From: Pseudomonas viridiflava
GTDB taxonomy: Bacteria; Pseudomonadota; Gammaproteobacteria; Pseudomonadales; Pseudomonadaceae
Direction: 5' to 3'
DNA length: 64,000 nt
Assembly: GCF_900582195.1 (NCBI RefSeq)
Contig: NZ_UTHA01000026.1
Coordinates: 1-64,000, forward strand
The notes beneath the pieces were generated by a model that saw nothing but the letters and a program-made list of their open reading frames with translations, was not told the DNA's origin and ran no database searches. Below, piece after piece: positions 57,941 to 64,000 of the stretch; the first letter of the stretch is position 1, and the number at the start of each line of letters is the position of its first letter. Made by a program: the position numbers and the translations under genes.

Positions 57941-60900
57941 ATGCATTTCAGCGAACTGATGGCTGCCATTTCCACCCATGCGATCCGCCTTCAACAGGAA
58001 GATGAAGACCTGGTCATTCTGGGCAGCGACGACGCGCTGGATGACGCGTTGTGGGACAGCCTCGCGGCGCACAAGGCGCAACTGCTGGAATTGGTTGCCG
58101 CGCATGGCGGTGACTGGCTGAGCCCGGCCTTTCGCATCACCCCGGACATGCTGCCGCTGGTGACGCTGAATCAGGACACCCTTGACCGCATCGTTGCCAC
58201 CGTGCCGGGCGGCGCCGCCAACGTGCAGGACATTTATCCGCTGTCCGCGTTGCAGGAGGGCATGCTGTATCACCACCTCTCGGCCGCTGCCGGTGACCCT
58301 TACATCTCGCAGGCGCGCTTCGTATTCGACAGTCAGGAGCGGCTGCTGACGTTCGCCGAAGCACTGCGCTGGGTGGTCAAGCGTCACGACATTCTGCGTA
58401 CTTCGTTCGTCTGGGAATACCTCGACGAAACGGTGCAAGTGGTCTGGCGTGAGGCGCCGCTGGTGTGTGAAGAGATCCGCGTCGACCCAAACGGCGACGT
58501 ACTCACGCAATTGCTCGAGCGCCACGACCCGCAGCACTTCCGTCTCGATATGCAGCAAGCACCGTTGCTGCGCCTGGTCTATGCGCAGGATCCCGCGCAG
58601 GGCCGGGTGGTGGCGTTGTTGCTGTTTCATCACATGATCATGGATCACGTGGCGCTGGATGTGCTGCGCCGGGAAATTCAGGCCTGTCTGCTCGGGCAGA
58701 CCGCGCAAGTGTCTGCGGCTGTGCCGTATCGCGATCACTTGGCCAGGGCACGTAATGCCGGCAATGAGCAGGCACAGGAAGCGTTTTTCCGCGACATGCT
58801 CGCGGATATCGACGAGCCGACACTGCCCTGTGGTCTGCAGGATGTGCAGGGCGACGGCCACGCCATCGAGGAAGCCTCAGTGATGCTCGACAGCCGCTTG
58901 AGCCGGCAGTTACGCGAGCAGGCGCGGCAGCTCGGTGTGAGCGTCGCGAGCCTGACGCATCTGGCACTGGCACGTGTGTTGGGGCAATTGTCCGGGCGCT
59001 CGGCGGTGGTGTTCGGTACCGTGCTGCTGGGGCGGATGGACGCGGGCGAGGGCGGTGAACAGGCGTTGGGGATGTTCATCAACACCTTGCCGCTGCGGGT
59101 TGATGTCGGTGAGCAAAGCGTGCGTGCCGGCGTGCTGGCGACCCATCGGCGTCTGACCGCGTTGCTGGCGCACGAGCAGGCCTCACTGGCCCTGGCGCAA
59201 CGTTGCAGCGCAGTGGCGGTGCCGACGCCGCTGTTCAGCGCGATTCTCAACTACCGACACAGCAGCGTTGAGGAAGTGGCGGAGGTGATCGACATCGCCC
59301 CCGGTGTGCAGGTGTTGGGTGCCCGCGAGCGCACCAACTATCCGCTGACCATCAACATCGATGACCTCGGCCTGGACTTGCGCATCACCGCCCTGGCGGA
59401 TGCTGCGCTGGGTGCCGAGCGCATGGCCGCTTACTTGAATGCGGCGCTGGAGAGTCTGGCGGCAGCCCTGCAATCCAGTGCCGATGTGGCGCTGCAAGAG
59501 CTGAAAATTCTCCCCGCCAGCGAACGCGAACACCTGCTGCACGGCAGCAATTTGCCGCTGTCGCAGTTCCCCGATACCCCGCTGATCCACCAGCAATTCG
59601 AAGCCCATGCACTGGCCCGACCTGACGGCACGGCGCTGATCTTCGAAGGGCAGACGCTCAGCTACGGCGAACTCAATCGTCGCGCCAATCAGGTCGCCCA
59701 CCATTTGCTGGCGCTGAACACTCGCCCTGACGACCGTATCGCCATCTGCGTCGAACGCGGCCCGCAAATGCTCATCGGTCTGCTGGGTGTGCTCAAGGCC
59801 GGCGCCGGCTACGTGCCGATCGACCCGGCTTATCCGCTCGACAGAATCAGCTTCACTTTGCAAGACAGCGCCCCGGCAGCGGTGCTGATGCAGGCGGCGA
59901 CCCGCGATCGCGTGGCCGATCTGGACGTGCCGCAGATCGACCTCGACAGCGCTCAGCTCAAGGCCGGACTCGACAGCAATCCGCAGATCCCCGAGCTGAC
60001 CCCGGCGCATCTGGCGTATGTGATCTACACCTCCGGCTCCACCGGATTGCCCAAAGGCGTGATGGTCGAGCACCGCAACGTGGCGCGACTGTTTTCTGCC
60101 ACACAGGACTGGTTCCAGTTCAACCCGCAAGACATCGGCGTGCTGTTCCATTCCTTCGCGTTCGACTTCTCGGTTTGGGAGATTTGGGGCGCATTGGCGT
60201 TCGGTGGGCAATTGCTGCTGATTCCGCAAGCCGTCAGCCGCTCGCCGGACGACTGCTATGCATTGCTTTGCCAGACCGGCGTCACCGTGCTCAACCAGAC
60301 GCCGAGCGCGTTCCGCCAACTGATCGCCGCACAGGGTCGCAGTCAATTGCAACACTCCCTGCGTGAAGTGATTTTCGGTGGCGAAGCGCTGGAGCCGGGC
60401 CTGCTCAAACCGTGGTATGCGCGGGTCGGCAATGCCGGTACACGGTTGATCAACATGTACGGCATCACCGAAACCACCGTGCACGTGACCTATCGACCGC
60501 TGCAAGCTGCCGACGCGCAATTGCTTGGCGTTAGCCCGATAGGCGTGCGCATTCCCGACCTGCAACTGTATGTCCTCGATGCGCAGCGCGAACCGGTTCC
60601 AGCCGGGGTGATTGGCGAGTTGTACGTCGGTGGCGCGGGTGTGGCGCGCGGTTATCTGAATCGTGAAGCGCTGACGGCCGAGCGTTTTATCAATGATCCG
60701 TTCGGCGAAAATGCCGGTGCGCGTTTGTATAAAACCGGTGACCTGGCGCGTTGGGCCGCCGACGGCAGCCTCGAATATCTGGGGCGCAACGACGATCAGG
60801 TGAAGATTCGCGGTTTCCGCATTGAGCTGGGCGAAATCGAGGCGCGGCTGTCTGGTTGCGAAGGCGTGCGCGAAGCCGTGGTGATCGCCCGTGAGGACAA

Positions 60901-63900
60901 CCCCGGCGATCAGCGTCTGGTCGCGTACTGGCTGGCCGACGAAGGTGCGGCGCCGGACGTGGCGCAATTGCGTGATCATCTGTTGGCGGTGTTGGCTGAC
61001 TACATGGTGCCAAGCGCCTTCGTGCGTCTGGACGCTTTGCCGCTGACCACCAATGGCAAGCTCGACCGCAAAGCCTTGCCTGCGCCGGACAGCGATGCAT
61101 TCGCCCGACGTGGTTTCGAAGCGCCGGTCGGTGCCGTGGAAAACCTGATTGCCGGGCTCTGGCAGACCTTGCTCGGTGTCGAGCAGGTTGGCCGTCATGA
61201 CAACTTCTTCGAACTCGGTGGTCATTCGCTGCTGGCAGTGAAGCTGATCGAACGCATGCGCCAACAGGATCTGCATTGCGACGTGCGCGTGCTGTTCGGG
61301 CAGCCGAGCGTGGCAGCGTTGGCGGCGACCTTGAGCAGCGAGCGCGGCATCGTCGTTCCTGACAACCTGATCGAGCCGGGTTGCACGCGCATTACTCCGG
61401 CCATGCTGCCGCTGGCCAGTCTCGATCAAGCTGCGATCGACCGCGTTGTTTCAACCGTGCCGGGCGGCATCGCCAATGTGCAGGACATCTATGCCCTGGC
61501 GCCGTTGCAGGCGGGGACTCTCTATCACCACTTGGCAACCAGTGCCGGTGATCCGTATGTGTTGCAGGCGCAATTTGCCTTCGATGGTCTGGCACAAATA
61601 AAAACCTTCGTCCGCGCCTTGAACGGCGTGATCGCGCGCCATGACATTCTGCGCACCGGCATCGTCTGGGAAGGGCTGGAAGAGGCGGTGCAAGTGGTCT
61701 GGCGTGAGGCGCCACTGGCGCTGGAGCGCGTCGATGCCGATGAACTCGACGGCGACGTGCTGGAGCAGATGCAGGCGCGTTTCGATCCGCGCCACTATCG
61801 TCTGGACCTCAATCGTGCGCCGCTGATGCGTTTTGCCTACACCGAAGATCAGCCAAACCAGCGCTGGGTCGGCATTCTATTGATGCACCATATCGTCCTC
61901 GATCACACCGCGCTGGACGTGCTGGTCGCGGAAATGAACGACGTCATGCTCGGCCGCAGCAGCGACCTGCCGCCGCCGGTGCAATACCGCCACTTTGTCG
62001 CGCAGGCGCGGCTTGGCGCCGATGATCAGGCGCATGAGGCGTTCTTCCGCGAGATGCTTGGCGATATCGACGAGCCGACCGTGGCCTTTGGTTTGCAGGA
62101 CGTGCACGGCGACGGCAGTGCCATACTCGACAGTCATTTGGAACTTGATGCCGGCCTCGGCCAACGTCTGCGCGAGCAGGCGCGGCGCATGGGTGTCAGC
62201 GTCGCGAGTCTGGTGCATCAGGCCTGGGCTCAGGTGTTGGCGCAGGTGTCCGGCCAGCCGGACGTGGTGTTCGGCACCGTATTGCTCGGCCGGATGCAAG
62301 GTGGGGAGGGCGCTGATCGGGCGCTGGGCATGTTCATCAACACCTTGCCGTTGCGCGTCAGCGTCGGTGCTGACCCGGTAGAACAAGGCGTGCGTGCCAC
62401 CCATGCACGCCTGGCACAGTTGCTCGGCCATGAGCAAGCCTCGCTGGCACTGGCCCAGCGTTGCAGCGGTGTCGCGGGTTCGCAGGCGCTGTTCAGCACC
62501 TTGCTCAATTACCGGCACAGCGCGCCGGAGTCGGCTGCGGTAACGTGGGATGGCGTGCAGATTCTCAGCTCGCGCGAGCGCAGTAATTACCCCTTGGTGG
62601 TTAGCGTCGATGACCTCGGAGAAGGTTTCCGTCTGAGCGTGCAAACCGTGCCGCAAGTGGACGGCGCGCGGGTCTGCGATTTCTTGCAGAGCGCCTTGCA
62701 CAGCCTGGTCACGGCGCTGGAGTACACGCCGCAGGCGCCGTTGCAGCAACTGTCGATCGTGTCGCCGGGTGAGCGGCAACGGGTGCTGGTCGGCTTCAAT
62801 ATCAGCGGTCGTGAATACCCGCCGGCGCAGACCGTGCCGCGTCTGTTCGAAGCGCAAGCGGTGGCGCATCCCGAGGCGCTGGCGGTGGTGCAGGGGGAGC
62901 AGCAGCTCAGCTACCTCGAACTGAATCAGCGCGCCAATCGTCTCGCCCATCACTTGATCGGCCTCGGCGTGCAAGTCGACGATCGTGTTGCGCTGTGCCT
63001 GCGTCGTGGGCCGGACATGCTCGTCGCGCTGCTGGCGATTCTCAAGGCTGGCGCAGGTTACGTGCCGATCGATGCAGACTATCCGGCAGAGCGCATCGCC
63101 TACCTGTTGCAGGACAGCGACCCGATCGCGGTGCTGGCGCAGGCCTCAACGCGCGACCTGCTCGGCAGGGTGCCGGTGATTGATCTGGACGCCAGCGACT
63201 GGCAGAACTTGCCTGACCATAATCCGCAACTGCCGAAGTTGACCCCGGCGAATCTGGCCTACGTGATCTACACCTCCGGTTCTACCGGGCAGCCGAAAGG
63301 CGTGATGGTCGAACACCGCACCCTGGAAAACCTTGTGTACTGGCACGCTGAAGCCTTCGATCTGCACGCCGGCAGCCACACCGCCAGCGTCGCCGGTTGC
63401 GGTTTCGATGCCATGGCCTGGGAAGTCTGGCCGGCGTTGTGCGTTGGCGCGACTGTGCATCTGCCACCGTCCGCGATCGGCAATGAACACCTCGATGAAC
63501 TGCTCGAATGGTGGCGCGCGCAGCCGTTGCAGGTGAGTTTCCTGCCGACCCCGGTGGCCGAATATGCCTTCAGTCGTGAACTGGGGCATCCGACCCTGCG
63601 CACGCTGCTGATCGGTGGCGACAAGTTGCGCCAGTTTCCGCGAGATCAGACGTTCGATGTGATCAATAACTACGGCCCGACCGAAGCCACGGTGGTCGCG
63701 ACTTCCGGTCGCATCGAATCCGGGCGGGTTCTGCACATTGGCCGGCCGATTGCCAATGCGCGGATTTATCTATTGGATCGTCAGCAACAGCCGGTGCCGA
63801 CTGGTGTGCAAGGCGAGTTGTATGTCGGTGGCGCCGGGGTTGCACGGGGTTATCTGAATCGTCCGGAACTGACCGCTGCGCAGTTCCTCGACGACCCGTT

Positions 63901-64000
63901 CAGTGACGAGCCGCATGCACGCATGTACCGCACCGGCGACCTCGCGCGCTGGCTGGCGGACGGCAATATCGAATACTTGGGACGCAACGACGATCAGGTG
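57941..64000 (+). CDS. Lipopeptide NRPS 2: TubC dock-C/E-A(Thr)-T-C/E-A(Leu)-... (partial)
   Basis: Open from ATG 57941 to the window end, 2020 codons, truncated. Residues 1-55 (MHFSELMAAISTHAIRLQQE ... LLELVAAHGGDWLSP) match the TubC N-terminal docking fold. C3 is dual C/E (YHHLSAAAGDPY; HHMIMDH). A3 pocket residues D,F,W,N,I,G,M,V,H are the standard Thr code. T3 Ser is codon 1096. C4 is again dual C/E (YHHLATSAGDPY; HHIVLDH). A4 repeats D,A,W,F,L,G,N,V,V for Leu and breaks off in the core before the RIELGEIE motif. The ATG has only a weak AGGT ahead. Thr would supply the hydroxyl for macrocyclisation in known relatives. Confidence 0.93.
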   Translation, partial: MHFSELMAAISTHAIRLQQEDEDLVILGSDDALDDALWDSLAAHKAQLLELVAAHGGDWLSPAFRITPDMLPLVTLNQDTLDRIVATVPGGAANVQDIYPLSALQEGMLYHHLSAAAGDPYISQARFVFDSQERLLTFAEALRWVVKRHDILRTSFVWEYLDETVQVVWREAPLVCEEIRVDPNGDVLTQLLERHDPQHFRLDMQQAPLLRLVYAQDPAQGRVVALLLFHHMIMDHVALDVLRREIQACLLGQTAQVSAAVPYRDHLARARNAGNEQAQEAFFRDMLADIDEPTLPCGLQDVQGDGHAIEEASVMLDSRLSRQLREQARQLGVSVASLTHLALARVLGQLSGRSAVVFGTVLLGRMDAGEGGEQALGMFINTLPLRVDVGEQSVRAGVLATHRRLTALLAHEQASLALAQRCSAVAVPTPLFSAILNYRHSSVEEVAEVIDIAPGVQVLGARERTNYPLTINIDDLGLDLRITALADAALGAERMAAYLNAALESLAAALQSSADVALQELKILPASEREHLLHGSNLPLSQFPDTPLIHQQFEAHALARPDGTALIFEGQTLSYGELNRRANQVAHHLLALNTRPDDRIAICVERGPQMLIGLLGVLKAGAGYVPIDPAYPLDRISFTLQDSAPAAVLMQAATRDRVADLDVPQIDLDSAQLKAGLDSNPQIPELTPAHLAYVIYTSGSTGLPKGVMVEHRNVARLFSATQDWFQFNPQDIGVLFHSFAFDFSVWEIWGALAFGGQLLLIPQAVSRSPDDCYALLCQTGVTVLNQTPSAFRQLIAAQGRSQLQHSLREVIFGGEALEPGLLKPWYARVGNAGTRLINMYGITETTVHVTYRPLQAADAQLLGVSPIGVRIPDLQLYVLDAQREPVPAGVIGELYVGGAGVARGYLNREALTAERFINDPFGENAGARLYKTGDLARWAADGSLEYLGRNDDQVKIRGFRIELGEIEARLSGCEGVREAVVIAREDNPGDQRLVAYWLADEGAAPDVAQLRDHLLAVLADYMVPSAFVRLDALPLTTNGKLDRKALPAPDSDAFARRGFEAPVGAVENLIAGLWQTLLGVEQVGRHDNFFELGGHSLLAVKLIERMRQQDLHCDVRVLFGQPSVAALAATLSSERGIVVPDNLIEPGCTRITPAMLPLASLDQAAIDRVVSTVPGGIANVQDIYALAPLQAGTLYHHLATSAGDPYVLQAQFAFDGLAQIKTFVRALNGVIARHDILRTGIVWEGLEEAVQVVWREAPLALERVDADELDGDVLEQMQARFDPRHYRLDLNRAPLMRFAYTEDQPNQRWVGILLMHHIVLDHTALDVLVAEMNDVMLGRSSDLPPPVQYRHFVAQARLGADDQAHEAFFREMLGDIDEPTVAFGLQDVHGDGSAILDSHLELDAGLGQRLREQARRMGVSVASLVHQAWAQVLAQVSGQPDVVFGTVLLGRMQGGEGADRALGMFINTLPLRVSVGADPVEQGVRATHARLAQLLGHEQASLALAQRCSGVAGSQALFSTLLNYRHSAPESAAVTWDGVQILSSRERSNYPLVVSVDDLGEGFRLSVQTVPQVDGARVCDFLQSALHSLVTALEYTPQAPLQQLSIVSPGERQRVLVGFNISGREYPPAQTVPRLFEAQAVAHPEALAVVQGEQQLSYLELNQRANRLAHHLIGLGVQVDDRVALCLRRGPDMLVALLAILKAGAGYVPIDADYPAERIAYLLQDSDPIAVLAQASTRDLLGRVPVIDLDASDWQNLPDHNPQLPKLTPANLAYVIYTSGSTGQPKGVMVEHRTLENLVYWHAEAFDLHAGSHTASVAGCGFDAMAWEVWPALCVGATVHLPPSAIGNEHLDELLEWWRAQPLQVSFLPTPVAEYAFSRELGHPTLRTLLIGGDKLRQFPRDQTFDVINNYGPTEATVVATSGRIESGRVLHIGRPIANARIYLLDRQQQPVPTGVQGELYVGGAGVARGYLNRPELTAAQFLDDPFSDEPHARMYRTGDLARWLADGNIEYLGRNDDQV

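Noticed and set aside
59183..61429. 748-aa minus-strand open frame opposite NRPS 2
   Set aside because: Shadow of the NRPS reading frame; no domain and no ribosome binding site.

Overview
The window looks like a chromosome segment of a fluorescent Pseudomonas (P. fluorescens / P. koreensis-like). The evidence is high-GC coding, the two REP-type repeats typical of that group (core GTGGGAGCGAGC-TTGCTCGCGAA, and a CCCTCACCCTAACCC family), and a gene order I remember from P. aeruginosa: nppA1A2BCD-fabI, mltD, gloB, a methyltransferase, rnhA, dnaQ, ldcA. No rRNA, tRNA, insertion sequence, prophage or CRISPR array was seen.

1-12 kb is a mixed accessory region. It holds a surface-type YVTN beta-propeller gene with an in-frame TAG, an AraC regulator, a VOC-fold protein, a methyltransferase, a DUF6124 gene with a structured leader, and a probable YafO-type toxin preceded by an unrecognised 48-aa partner. 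It continues with a GFA-family protein, an alpha/beta hydrolase, an iorAB-type molybdenum hydroxylase with a di-heme cytochrome c, and a GAF-GGDEF diguanylate cyclase. REPINs punctuate it, including a 132-bp tandem array at 11.9-12.3 kb.

12-29 kb is conserved core. fabI lies at the end of a five-gene Npp/Yej-type peptide ABC importer operon with two overlapping substrate-binding proteins. Then come mltD, gloB, a methyltransferase, rnhA, dnaQ, lysine/arginine decarboxylase ldcA with a coupled GNAT acetyltransferase, and a convergent LysR regulator. 29-43 kb holds an FMN reductase, an orphan arsB, a DUF1853 gene, a tight run nadK / metallophosphoesterase / rhomboid / yeaC / DUF2797 / pepN, then katG and an AT-rich orphan gene behind a perfect 20-bp palindrome. 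43-48.6 kb has an LTA-synthase-like membrane sulfatase, an orphan NMT1-type binding protein, a small membrane protein, and a PCu(A)C / Sco1 copper-delivery pair.

48.6 kb to the end is the start of a cyclic lipopeptide cluster: a NodT-type outer-membrane lipoprotein and a LuxR regulator on the minus strand, divergent from a two-module NRPS. That NRPS has a starter C domain and is followed by a second NRPS opening with a TubC-type docking domain and running off the window in its second A domain. Pocket residues read by eye give fatty acyl-Leu-(Glu-like)-Thr-Leu-..., with dual C/E condensation domains in modules 2-4. This is the plan of the viscosin/orfamide/arthrofactin type; termination modules and export genes would lie beyond the right edge.
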